The notes under the pieces were generated by a model. It saw only the letters and a program-made list of their open reading frames with translations. It did not search any database and had not been told where the DNA came from. The translations under genes were made by a program, and so were the position numbers. Below are positions 1 through 6,283 of a DNA stretch of 11,405 bases, one piece after another. Numbering within the stretch: the first letter of the stretch is position 1; every line of letters begins with the position of its first letter. This stretch comes from an uncultured delta proteobacterium (GTDB lineage: Bacteria > Desulfobacterota > WTBG01 > CAIYCZ01): positions 1 through 11,405 of the forward strand of contig CAIYCZ010000368.1 in assembly GCA_903924805.1 (NCBI GenBank), read 5' to 3'.

Positions 1-18
1 CCCGCAGCAAGCTGCGGG
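1..18 (-). terminator. Probable intrinsic terminator hairpin, cut by the window edge
   Basis: Seven-base arms CCCGCAG (1-7) and CTGCGGG (12-18) enclose a CAAG loop. The hairpin lies 10 bases beyond the stop codon of the minus-strand membrane protein, so it probably ends that transcript. The T-run that would confirm it lies outside the window, so this is read from the stem alone. Confidence 0.5.
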
Positions 19-28
19 GTAGTCCATT

Positions 29-736
29 TTACTGGGGTTGCGGGGTGCTTAATGCAGTGATGCCTGCTTCCTTTTTAGCAGGGTCGCTAAAAATATCCTC
101 ATATGCTGCGGCCACCGCATATATGGAACAGGGGAGCGTGACAAACAGGCCCAGAAACAGCGGAATGCATCCAAGGATATTAATCGCCAGCAGCACCACG
201 CAGAATGCACACATTCCGAAAAAGTGTTTGTTGACCTTTTTTCTGCTTATTTCCATGGCCGGCCAGAAGTCTATGTTCTTATCAACTATCAGATACGGGG
301 CAAAGAGATAGGCAACGGTAAGATAAATACCGGGTACGACAAGGATCATGGTGCCAATAAGGATAAACACCATTGAGACGATTGTGAAAAGCAGAAGCGG
401 CACCAGGTGCCTGAAGCCCCAGAAATAGCGGACAAACTCTGTCTTCTGGTTGCGATACAGCATGAGCGCAATAATTATAAATCCGGCAAAGAGCGGGAGG
501 CTGATTGCAGCACTGGCTATGCCAAATGGCAGGAGATACCCTGCCAGCACATAGACAATCACCGCAATAATGGTAAACACCACGGTTGTGCCTGCGTCTT
601 TTTTAAACAGCTCCCATCCTTTTTTGAGCCATTCGCTAATAGTTACCTGATAGTCACCCTGTATGAGCTGCTCAAAATCTGCCAGCCCCTTTTGCGAAGG
701 TGAAACAAAAAATGGCTTGTCTGTGTAATCAGTCAT
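29..736 (-). CDS. Multi-pass membrane protein of unknown function (YciC / DUF975-like)
   Basis: A 235-residue integral membrane protein. A soluble N-terminus (about 1-48, with the amphipathic WLKKGWELFKKDAG at 36-49) precedes roughly five hydrophobic segments near residues 50-69, 76-95, 110-134, 136-151 and 172-212. The central stretch PGIYLTVAYLFAPYLIVD (135-152) followed by an FWPAMEISRKKV segment is typical of the widespread bacterial membrane family seen in YciC, DUF975 and glycerophosphodiesterase membrane-domain proteins. These have no settled function. The C-terminal tail is short and hydrophilic. The start is well supported: on the minus strand GGAGGTGA (740-747) sits just before the ATG at 734-736. 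A hairpin follows the stop at the window edge. Nothing adjacent points to a pathway. Expression of the protein is very likely; its role is unassigned. Confidence 0.82.
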   Translation of the reverse strand: MTDYTDKPFFVSPSQKGLADFEQLIQGDYQVTISEWLKKGWELFKKDAGTTVVFTIIAVIVYVLAGYLLPFGIASAAISLPLFAGFIIIALMLYRNQKTEFVRYFWGFRHLVPLLLFTIVSMVFILIGTMILVVPGIYLTVAYLFAPYLIVDKNIDFWPAMEISRKKVNKHFFGMCAFCVVLLAINILGCIPLFLGLFVTLPCSIYAVAAAYEDIFSDPAKKEAGITALSTPQPQ

Positions 737-1056
737 AGGTCACCTCCCTGAATAGTTTTAATATTTAAAATACTAACCACAGAGCACAAACCAGAACGCA
801 GAGTGAAACTTAAGAATTTTATTCCTGAATTTCATTCATTGTTCAAAACTAATTGATTAATTAAGTTCAGTGTTATAATTATCCACTATAACTCCAAACA
901 GCTTTTCAGTACAATGATTTCATGCTGAAAAATAAATCACCCTCACCCCGCTCCTCTCAAGGGAGAGGCAGATACGTGCGCAAACCTGTTTTGTTCCCCT
1001 CCACCGGGGGAGGGAATTGAGGAGGGGTATATACATTACCTTTAAAGGACGCGGTA
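737..1056. other. Intergenic region between divergent genes
   Basis: About 320 bases without a gene separate the minus-strand membrane protein from the plus-strand FrhB-family gene. The first 200 bases are A+T-rich and should carry the promoter of the membrane protein, but no convincing -35/-10 pair was found. The last 90 bases hold a G+C-rich imperfect inverted repeat, listed separately. AAAGGA at 1044-1049 is the ribosome binding site of the FrhB-family gene. The short ORFs crossing this region have no ribosome binding site. Confidence 0.7.
938..1030. repeat. Imperfect palindromic intergenic repeat (REP/MITE-like)
   Basis: Two small hairpins sit inside longer complementary arms. Hairpin one is CCTCTC (953-958), loop AAGG, GAGAGG (963-968). 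Hairpin two is CCCTCC (997-1002), loop accggg, GGAGGG (1009-1014). The outer arms ACCCCGCTCCT (945-955) and AGGAGGGGT (1020-1028) are near-complementary. The CCCTCACCC...GGGAGAGG style is common among dispersed intergenic repeats of environmental bacteria. No coding capacity and no target duplication were seen. The repeat ends only about 15 bases before the ribosome binding site of the FrhB-family gene, so it is probably transcribed in that gene's leader. Confidence 0.5.
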
Positions 1057-2442
1057 ATGAAATTGCAGGAAGAGCAGATTATAGACCAGCATATCAGGCT
1101 TGCAAAATCCGGTTTTGCAGCGCTCAAAAAGGTGACCGGGTTTTCCTGCTGCGGATGCGGGCTGTGCGTGAGCATCTGCCCGCTGAAATCTATTGCGTTT
1201 GATGACGTAAAAAAGCAGCCGGCACTATCCGGGAAATGCAACCAGTGCGGGCTCTGTTATCTTGGCTGCCCGCGAAGCTTTCTGCCTTTGTCAAAGATAG
1301 ATGCACAGTACTTTGGCACAGGAGCCGGAGAGGAGCAGCAGCGGCTGGGAAAATTTATTGACTTCTTTGTCTCCCGGTCTCTGACCCCCGGGATATATCA
1401 GGAAGGAACTCCCGGCGGAACCACCACCGCCATTGTTCACTTTATGCTGGAGAATGGCGCTGTGGATGCAGCGCTGCTCACCAGGGGAAAGCACCCTGAA
1501 GTCAGGTATTGCATGCATCCCCTGCCCTACATTGCAACAGCGCCTGATGAGGTTCTGGCCAGCGCGCACTCCAAGTTTGAACTAAGCCCGGTTCTCTCCC
1601 TGCTCGAAGAGCTGTCCGGATATGAGCGCAGCCTTTTTGTGGGAACGCCCTGTCACATCATTGCCTTCCGCAAGCTCCAGCTTATCGGCTCAGATACTTT
1701 TTTACGGGACAAAATGCCGGAGCTTGCGCAGATAGCCGAAAAGCTCACCGCCAGAATTACCTTTGCCATATCCATAAACTGCTTCCTGAATCATACCAGC
1801 ATGGACAAGGCCTATGCGTGGCTTGGCATTGATGAAAAAGACCTGCTACGGTTTAATGAAAACGTATCCAAGGACCTGTACGAAAAAGCGTTTGCAGCGG
1901 GGAAAGACTGGCGGTGGTTTTTTAGAAACAACTATGTCAGCAAAGACGGAACGGAACGGGACTACGATGTGAACCAGCTTGGCGTGCTGGTGCTGCCCAG
2001 CGGGTGCCTGCTGTGCAATAATCTTATTGTCAGCACGCAGGCGGATGCAAGTATCGGCTTTTATGGCGCTGAGACCGGCGTAAAAGAAGTGGGCTGGAAT
2101 ACGATCACTATAATGAATAATGACCTGAAAAAAATAGTTGATGAGATGGTTGCTGCCGGAAAGCTTGCGAGAAAGCCGGTGCTGCGTGGATTTGGCAGGA
2201 CTTTGAGGATATGTCTAGAAAAGCTCATCCCTGCCCTTGATGTCATGAGGGTTAAAGAATATCTAAAGACCGGCTCATGGGCATATCCAAAGCCGCTGAA
2301 GCTCGCCAAGGGCCCGCGCAAGACCTATATCCTCGGGCTTGAACTCCTGTTTCTTGGCCAGACCATCCGCAAAAAGTTTTTTTATGACGGCCCGCTGAAA
2401 GCTCTCAAAAAGTCAGGTGTGTTTTTGCCGACGGTGTATTAA
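1057..2442 (+). CDS. FrhB/FdhB-family iron-sulfur flavoprotein (F420 hydrogenase/dehydrogenase beta subunit-like)
   Basis: 461 residues, beginning with a two-cluster ferredoxin module. C31, C34, C37 and C41-Pro form one [4Fe-4S] site, and C61, C64, C67 and C71-Pro the other. The FrhB/FdhB N-terminal domain follows, with GGTTTAI at 120-126, SAHSKFELSPVLSLL at 169-183 and VGTPCHIIAFRKL at 195-207. The C-terminal domain has the Cys pair C317/C320 in GCLLCNNLIV followed by the ADASIGFYG segment, equivalent to the family's usual C-x2-C-x-D...ADIS-x-GD pattern. Known members pass electrons between a flavin and ferredoxin-type or F420 partners as subunits of hydrogenases, formate dehydrogenases or sulfite-reductase-like enzymes. 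No partner subunit lies nearby, so substrate and acceptor are unknown. The start is set by AAAGGA at 1044-1049, seven bases before ATG. The protein appears cytoplasmic. Family assignment is firm, specific function is not. Confidence 0.9.
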   Translation: MKLQEEQIIDQHIRLAKSGFAALKKVTGFSCCGCGLCVSICPLKSIAFDDVKKQPALSGKCNQCGLCYLGCPRSFLPLSKIDAQYFGTGAGEEQQRLGKFIDFFVSRSLTPGIYQEGTPGGTTTAIVHFMLENGAVDAALLTRGKHPEVRYCMHPLPYIATAPDEVLASAHSKFELSPVLSLLEELSGYERSLFVGTPCHIIAFRKLQLIGSDTFLRDKMPELAQIAEKLTARITFAISINCFLNHTSMDKAYAWLGIDEKDLLRFNENVSKDLYEKAFAAGKDWRWFFRNNYVSKDGTERDYDVNQLGVLVLPSGCLLCNNLIVSTQADASIGFYGAETGVKEVGWNTITIMNNDLKKIVDEMVAAGKLARKPVLRGFGRTLRICLEKLIPALDVMRVKEYLKTGSWAYPKPLKLAKGPRKTYILGLELLFLGQTIRKKFFYDGPLKALKKSGVFLPTVY

Positions 2443-2516
2443 AAAAGGGTCCCAGGGTTCAAGTGGCAAAGTGAAAGCTGTTTACATAATCATCAATCAC
2501 TGGAACCCTCGAACCC
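2441..2516 (-). terminator. Hairpin with T-run on the minus strand, probable terminator of the MFS gene
   Basis: Arms at 2447-2465 and 2498-2516 are complementary at 16 of 19 positions, with a 32-base loop. Read on the minus strand the second arm runs straight into six T residues (complement of 2441-2446). This suits termination of the MFS transcript between the two convergent genes. The loop is long for an intrinsic terminator, and the upstream arm overlaps the last codons of the MFS gene. Confidence 0.45.
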
Positions 2517-3776
2517 TTGAATCCTCGAACCCTGCTTTTTAAATGCCGGGATATTTCTGGCACACAGCAGTGCTCCTGCAACGCAGGCGAGCCCGCCGAT
2601 CAGCAAGGTGTTTGGAGCTCCTATCCGGTAAGCCAGTCCCCCCGCTAACAGGCTTCCAAAGGGGGCCATGCCCATGAACGACATGGTGTAAAAGCTCATT
2701 ACTCTTCCCCGTTTATCATCATCAACAATAGTCTGCAAGCTGGTATTGGACAGTGCCATTTGTACCATCAAACCGAATCCGGTCATTAACATCAGCATAA
2801 AAGAATATATAAAAACCCTGGAAAATGAGAAAGCAATAAGGCCGGTACCGAATATAATGGCCGCCAGGGGGATAAGCCTGCCGGTTCCTTTAAAATCTCT
2901 GCGTGACGCGAGATAGAGGGCACCGGTCAGCGCGCCGATCCCTGATGCAGCCATAAGAAAGCCAAGGGTTGACGGCCCGCCACGGAGGATTTCCTTGGCA
3001 AAAATGGGCATGAGCACGATATAAGGCATTCCCACCAGGCTTACCAGTGCGACCAGTATTAACAGCGAGCGGATAGGGATGTGGTTGTAGACATAGACGA
3101 ACCCCTCCCTGAGTTCCTGGAGAACACGGGTATTCTGCACGGTATGTTCCTTTGGGGTAATGTTCATGGCCATAAGGGCGGCGATGATGGATAGGTAGGA
3201 GAGGCCGTTAATAAGAAAACATATTCCTTCACCTGTTGCGGCAATTAAAATTCCCGCAAGAGACGGACCAATCAGGCGCGAGCCGTTGAATATCGCCGAG
3301 TTCAATGCGATGGCATTTCCCAAATCCTCCTTCTGCTCGATTATGTCAAAGACGAATGACTGCCGTGCCGGTGCGTCAAACGCGTTAACAAGACCGGAAA
3401 AGAGCGCCAGCACTATCAGATGCCACACTGCCACCACGTCGCTTAGAACCAGCGCCGCTAATGTTAGCGCCTGCAGCATTAAAAGTGCCTGTGTGCAGAG
3501 CAGCATAGAGCGACGATTCCACCGGTCCGCGTACACTCCGGCAATAGGGGATAAGATAAATGACGGGATTTGATTAACAAAACCAATAACACCCAGCATC
3601 ATTGCCGAATTGGTTAAACGGTAGACCAGCCAGCTCATGGCAACTGACTGCATCCACATGCCAATAAGAGAAACACTCTGGCCGCCAAAAAAGAGCCGGT
3701 AGTTTTTGTGCTTGAGGGCACGCAGGATTAGTTTAAATCCTTTTAGAACTTCCGGGCTTTCAATCATAGTATCCAT
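2493..3776 (-). CDS. Major facilitator superfamily exporter, MFS_3 / EntS-like
   Basis: 427 residues with the profile of a 12-helix drug or siderophore exporter. After the amphipathic N-terminal LRALKHKNYRLFFGGQSVS (18-36) come the first helices. The loop 2-3 signature GVYADRWNRR at 80-89 (motif A) follows, and then the DAPARQSFV and N-x5-SRLIGPSLAG blocks that mark the MFS_3 (EntS/enterobactin exporter-like) branch. Helices 7-12 are complete, so the gene looks intact. The substrate cannot be predicted. The last 13 or so residues (about 415-427, starting QGSRIQGFEG) are encoded by octamer repeats and are probably not part of the ancestral protein. The start is uncertain: no good Shine-Dalgarno precedes the ATG at 3774-3776, and an in-frame ATG at codon 4 is equally possible. 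It is divergent from the magnesium operon. Confidence 0.88.
   Translation of the reverse strand: MDTMIESPEVLKGFKLILRALKHKNYRLFFGGQSVSLIGMWMQSVAMSWLVYRLTNSAMMLGVIGFVNQIPSFILSPIAGVYADRWNRRSMLLCTQALLMLQALTLAALVLSDVVAVWHLIVLALFSGLVNAFDAPARQSFVFDIIEQKEDLGNAIALNSAIFNGSRLIGPSLAGILIAATGEGICFLINGLSYLSIIAALMAMNITPKEHTVQNTRVLQELREGFVYVYNHIPIRSLLILVALVSLVGMPYIVLMPIFAKEILRGGPSTLGFLMAASGIGALTGALYLASRRDFKGTGRLIPLAAIIFGTGLIAFSFSRVFIYSFMLMLMTGFGLMVQMALSNTSLQTIVDDDKRGRVMSFYTMSFMGMAPFGSLLAGGLAYRIGAPNTLLIGGLACVAGALLCARNIPAFKKQGSRIQGFEGSSD
2502..2533. repeat. Four tandem copies of an 8-bp unit (NGAACCCT)
   Basis: The units are ggaaccct (2502-2509), cgaaccct (2510-2517), tgaatcct (2518-2525) and cgaaccct (2526-2533). 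One inverted copy, agggttca, stands at 2454-2461. The tandem block lies inside the 3' end of the MFS reading frame and encodes its final residues. It resembles dispersed GGGTTC-type repeats seen between genes of environmental bacteria (recalled, not searched). Confidence 0.75.
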
Positions 3777-3837
3777 TGCTGTCTGAAAAAATTTTAAGCA
3801 TTAACAGAGGGGTTTACTATCTGAATAGCAGAATAAA

Positions 3838-3881
3838 AGAGGGAACAAGCAGGCAGTTTGAGGCTGCTTTAACAGCCCTCT
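3838..3881 (-). terminator. Nested hairpin with T-rich tail in the MFS 5' leader (possible attenuator)
   Basis: The outer stem is AGAGGG (3838-3843) with CCCTCT (3876-3881), and the inner stem is AAGCAG (3847-3852) with CTGCTT (3864-3869). On the minus strand the structure is followed by TTTATT, giving a terminator-like profile about 60 bases before the MFS start. It could be an attenuator or a leftover terminator. Confidence 0.35.
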
Positions 3882-3910
3882 CTCATAAGATACAGCATGT
3901 GCCTTAATGT

Positions 3911-3940
3911 AATCACTTCGCTGTTTCCAGCGATTGATAG
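3911..3940 (-). other. Small hairpin with GAAA tetraloop on the minus strand
   Basis: On the minus strand CGCTG-GAAA-CAGCG (3919-3932) forms a perfect 5-bp stem with a GNRA-type loop. It is flanked by ATCA and TGAT, which can extend the stem across an asymmetric internal loop. It lies in the probable untranslated leader of the MFS gene. It matches no riboswitch class that I recognise. Confidence 0.35.
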
Positions 3941-4052
3941 CAATAAATCATAACATACTTTTGTTTAAAATAGTACCCCCTCTCTTTTCCCCGATTATTT
4001 TTTATGTTGCAGCGAACAGATGCTTATTTTTGACTGTCGGAGTTGTTTTTCC

Positions 4053-4081
4053 TTGACATTGCCCATCGAGGAGTTTATTAA
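4053..4081 (+). promoter_or_regulatory. Sigma-70-type promoter of the magnesium operon
   Basis: A consensus TTGACA at 4053-4058 is followed, after 17 bases, by TATTAA at 4076-4081. Transcription would start near 4088, about 20 bases before the M-box aptamer. Spacing and placement both fit. Confidence 0.6.
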
Positions 4082-4107
4082 TTTTAGACAATTGAAAATT
4101 CGACACG

Positions 4108-4279
4108 GATCCTCGGTAGGCGAGGCTCCCGCGCAACACACAGGCCACTGCCCAGAACGTATCCAGAGATATTTTCTGACAGGGTAGAACAGGCACTCCC
4201 GGCTTAAGGGTTTACCTAAAGTGGCTGAGGCAAAGGCCTCTCACGGTGCGTGGTGCTAAAGCTTGAACGAGTGGGGAGA
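4108..4279 (+). promoter_or_regulatory. M-box (ykoK leader) Mg2+ riboswitch aptamer
   Basis: The conserved blocks of the M-box class are recognisable. The 5' block cctcggtaggcgaggctcc is at 4111-4129. The segment gccactgcccagaacg is at 4144-4159. The 3' block ggtgctaaagct is at 4252-4263 and is followed by gaacgag. The closing helix P1 pairs CTCG (4112-4115) with CGAG (4268-4271). The family's best-known members, B. subtilis mgtE and ykoK leaders, fold on binding Mg2+ and then stop transcription or translation of Mg2+ transporters. The downstream genes here are an Nramp-related transporter and an MgtE-type sensor, which supports the assignment. The call comes from recalled consensus; a covariance-model search was not run. 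Confidence 0.85.
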
Positions 4280-4330
4280 TCGCGTATGATGGTAGCCTTG
4301 CAGATGGCTATCACAAACGCTCATTGGAAC

Positions 4331-4365
4331 AGGCCCTGTCTCCCCTCAGAAGATTGGGCTTTTTT
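4331..4365 (+). terminator. Intrinsic terminator of the M-box expression platform
   Basis: AGGCCC (4331-4336) can pair with GGGCTT (4356-4361), followed by a run of six T residues (4360-4365). The loop contains TCTCCCC (4339-4345), perfectly complementary to GGGGAGA (4273-4279) just after the aptamer's P1. Two mutually constraining stems are therefore available, as expected of a switch. Which one is the anti-terminator is not settled by eye. Confidence 0.6.
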
Positions 4366-4412
4366 AATTTTGCACTATTTCCGGCACGTTAGTCTTAACA
4401 GGAAAAATTTTT

Positions 4413-4484
4413 ATGAAAGAAAACGACGATAAACCTCCGAGTATTGTCAGCTTAAACAATCCGGTGTGGAAGTTGCGTTTGTGA
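4413..4484 (+). CDS. 23-residue ORF with an acidic/proline start, candidate Mg2+-responsive leader peptide
   Basis: ATG at 4413 is preceded by AGGA (4400-4403) at a spacing of nine bases and closes with TGA at 4482-4484. The peptide begins MKENDDKPPSIV and ends VWKLRL. The charge pattern is acidic residues mixed with Pro-Pro first, then a basic and hydrophobic end. It recalls Salmonella MgtL, whose Asp/Glu/Pro-rich start destabilises ribosomes in low Mg2+. There is no sequence homology I can claim. The 3' part of the ORF, including its stop codon, forms one arm of the hairpin at 4465-4538, so ribosome position would affect that structure. Alternatives are a chance ORF or the remnant of a longer gene. 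Confidence 0.4.
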   Translation: MKENDDKPPSIVSLNNPVWKLRL

Positions 4485-4538
4485 CCCGATAGTTATTTCT
4501 TTCCCTCTCCTATCGCCTCACCTGCGACTGCTTCCACA
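4465..4538 (+). promoter_or_regulatory. Long hairpin overlapping the end of the 23-codon ORF
   Basis: Three perfect stem segments stack in register: TGTGGAAG (4465-4472) with CTTCCACA (4531-4538), GTGA (4481-4484) with TCAC (4518-4521), and CGATAG (4487-4492) with CTATCG (4510-4515). Together they give 18 base pairs over 74 bases. The left arm covers codons 18-23 and the stop of the small ORF. There is no T-run after it, so it is not an obvious terminator. Confidence 0.45.
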
Positions 4539-4551
4539 AAATATTAGTGGT

Positions 4552-4614
4552 AAACGCGGGGTGCAAGGCGACTATTTCCCCTTCGAAAAACAATCCAGCA
4601 GAACGCACCCCTTT
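4552..4614 (+). promoter_or_regulatory. Second inverted repeat in the transporter leader
   Basis: GGGGTGC (4558-4564) pairs perfectly with GCACCCC (4605-4611). The stem is extended by AAA (4552-4554) with TTT (4612-4614) across a three-base bulge. A small AAGG/CCTT stem lies inside the 40-base loop. A pyrimidine-rich tail (ctttctc) follows. Confidence 0.35.
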
Positions 4615-4756
4615 CTCATGCAATAGTCTCATCCAAACAAAAAGAGCCGACTTCAGGCACGGTTAATATAGTATTAATATATTTTTAACTTTAGAAATTT
4701 AATAAACTTCTGAATCGCTCTGTTCTGGGGGAGCAGCATACGATTACGTGTATTAT

Positions 4757-4790
4757 GAAGCTCCCCGCCTTGGCGGGGCTTCCCGGAGCT
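4757..4790. repeat. GC-rich hairpin repeat, copy 1
   Basis: CCCCGCC (4763-4769) and GGCGGGG (4772-4778) form a 7-bp stem, with GAAG/CTTC extending it past a bulge. AGCTCC (4759-4764) and GGAGCT (4785-4790) offer an alternative stem. No T-run follows. It shares its CCCCGCCT...GCGGGGCTT core with the hairpin 40 bases downstream. Confidence 0.55.
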
Positions 4791-4810
4791 TAATTATAAT
4801 TTTCGATACA

Positions 4811-4850
4811 TGCCTCTTGACCCCGCCTGCAAAGCGGGGCTTACGCGGCA
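4811..4850. repeat. GC-rich hairpin repeat, copy 2
   Basis: CCCCGC (4821-4826) and GCGGGG (4834-4839) form a stem with a seven-base loop, and TGCC (4811-4814) and GGCA (4847-4850) can close it outside. It is a variant of the hairpin at 4757-4790. Both lie in the untranslated leader of the transporter gene and look like dispersed palindromic repeat units. Confidence 0.5.
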
Positions 4851-4952
4851 TGAAACCGGTCACTGCTGCATATTATTCGGCTATCAGTCGCACACTCTGT
4901 TTTGATGATGCCTGGAATAAGTACATTGTTATAAAAGGAGCAACCGGCAGTC

Positions 4953-6272
4953 ATGTACTGGATCAGCAAAACTATTCACCGTTTGAACCGCCAGCGCCGG
5001 CAATTGATTATTTTTTTATCAGTACTGGGGCCGGGAATCATTGTTATGGTAGCTGATAATGATGCCGGTGGTATATCCACCTATGCGGTTACGGGTTCGA
5101 AGTACGGCTTTTCATTGCTGTTTCTGTTTCTTATTCTCGTCCCGATGGCATATTATGTCCAGGAGATGACGGTGCGTCTGGGAGCTGTTACCAAGCGCGG
5201 CCATGCTGAAGCCATCTTTGACGGTTTCGGTTCCTTTTGGGGCTGGTTTTCCATTTTTGACCTGGCTGTCATTAACTGGCTGACCCTGGTTACCGAGTAT
5301 ATCGGAATGACTGCCGCAATGAGTCTGTTTGGCATCCCCCCCTGGGTCACCTATATCGGGGTAACCGTCCTTATGTTTTTAGTGGTAATCTCCGGGAAAT
5401 ATCTTACCTTTGAGAAACTCGCCCTGTTCTTCTGTATTTTTAATTTTGTCTATATCCCCGCTGCCCTCTGGGCGATGGATACACCCGCTGCGCCGGCCTG
5501 GAGCGAGGTTTTCAGGGGATTCTATAATCCTTCACTGCCCGGGGGGCTGACCGGAGATTTGATTTTCATCATCATGGCAAATATCGGCACCACCATTGCT
5601 CCCTGGATGATTTTCTTTCAACAGAGTGCGGTTGTTGACAAGGGGCTGGATATTCACGATGTAAAATTCGGGCAGATGGACACGCTGGTCGGCGCATTCA
5701 TGACCTGCACGGTAGCCGTGTTTATCATTATTGCAACGAGCGCAGTATTCTATTATCATAGACCGCCGATAACGATTGAGGATGCCAAACAGACAGCCGA
5801 AGCCATCGTGCCTCTGCTGCCGTCAGGATACGGAGAGCTGGCGCGCAAGCTGTTCGCCATCGGGCTGTTTGATGCCGGGCTGCTGGGGGCTCTGTGCATT
5901 TCTCTGTCTTCCTCATGGGCGCTTGGCGAAGTATTTGGCTGGGCGCACTCGCTCAACAAGGGCGTCAAAGAGGCTCCCTGGTTTTACGGCGCCTACCTTC
6001 TGTGTCTGTTAACCGCAGGTGCAGTGGTCCTCATACCGGGTGCTCCGCTCATCACCATCACCATGTTCGTCCAGGTGGTGGCAGTAACCCTTCTCCCGGC
6101 AGCTCTGTTATTTCTGATTCTGCTTCTGAACGATAAACCGCTCATGGGTGCGCATGTCAATACCCGCTGGCAGAACATTGCAAACTGGTCCATTACCCTT
6201 TTTGTTATAATCATGTCGACCCTGTTTGGTATTTCAGTTCTCTTCCCTGAGCTTTTTCCCTCAGGCTTATAG
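4953..6272 (+). CDS. Nramp-related magnesium transporter (NRMT-type, SLC11 fold)
   Basis: A 439-residue polytopic inner-membrane protein of the Nramp/SLC11 superfamily, with about 11 helices. Helix 1 starts LGPGIIVMVADNDAGG (25-40), so the canonical metal-binding DPGN is D37-A-G-G40: the Asp is kept, Pro and Asn are lost. In helix 6 the usual A-T-V-M-P-H is T213-T-I-A216-P-W, so both the Ala and the Met that coordinates and selects Mn2+/Fe2+ are replaced. This combination is expected of the NRMT branch, which imports Mg2+ and was first recognised because clostridial members lie behind M-box riboswitches. The M-box upstream and the MgtE-type sensor downstream agree. The start is ATG with AAGGAG at 4935-4940, 12 bases away, which is slightly long. 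A manganese role is the alternative, made less likely by the missing Met. Confidence 0.88.
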   Translation: MYWISKTIHRLNRQRRQLIIFLSVLGPGIIVMVADNDAGGISTYAVTGSKYGFSLLFLFLILVPMAYYVQEMTVRLGAVTKRGHAEAIFDGFGSFWGWFSIFDLAVINWLTLVTEYIGMTAAMSLFGIPPWVTYIGVTVLMFLVVISGKYLTFEKLALFFCIFNFVYIPAALWAMDTPAAPAWSEVFRGFYNPSLPGGLTGDLIFIIMANIGTTIAPWMIFFQQSAVVDKGLDIHDVKFGQMDTLVGAFMTCTVAVFIIIATSAVFYYHRPPITIEDAKQTAEAIVPLLPSGYGELARKLFAIGLFDAGLLGALCISLSSSWALGEVFGWAHSLNKGVKEAPWFYGAYLLCLLTAGAVVLIPGAPLITITMFVQVVAVTLLPAALLFLILLLNDKPLMGAHVNTRWQNIANWSITLFVIIMSTLFGISVLFPELFPSGL

Positions 6273-6283
6273 GAGTTCTTGCA

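Larger units (their letters stand above)
3777..4052. other. Divergent intergenic region with structured MFS leader
   Basis: No gene is supported here. On the minus strand TATGAT (3947-3952) could be a -10 for the MFS gene, but no matching -35 was found. Two hairpins between it and the MFS start are listed separately. The right end leads into the promoter of the M-box operon. Confidence 0.5.
4366..4952 (+). other. Long structured leader between the M-box terminator and the transporter gene
   Basis: This stretch of 587 bases lies between the riboswitch terminator and the transporter start. It holds one 23-codon ORF, two large inverted repeats and two GC-rich hairpins, each listed separately. 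A TATAAT hexamer occurs at 4795-4800 without a convincing -35, so an internal promoter is possible but unproven. Longer reading frames crossing the region have no ribosome binding site. Confidence 0.6.

Noticed and set aside
4002..4432. Short ORFs on both strands (4002-4196 minus, 4250-4432 plus)
   Set aside because: They overlap the M-box promoter, aptamer and terminator, lack ribosome binding sites and have no protein-like composition. The RNA explains the region.
4748..5056. 102-codon plus-strand ORF before the transporter
   Set aside because: It runs through the GC-rich hairpins and into the transporter in another frame, with no ribosome binding site.
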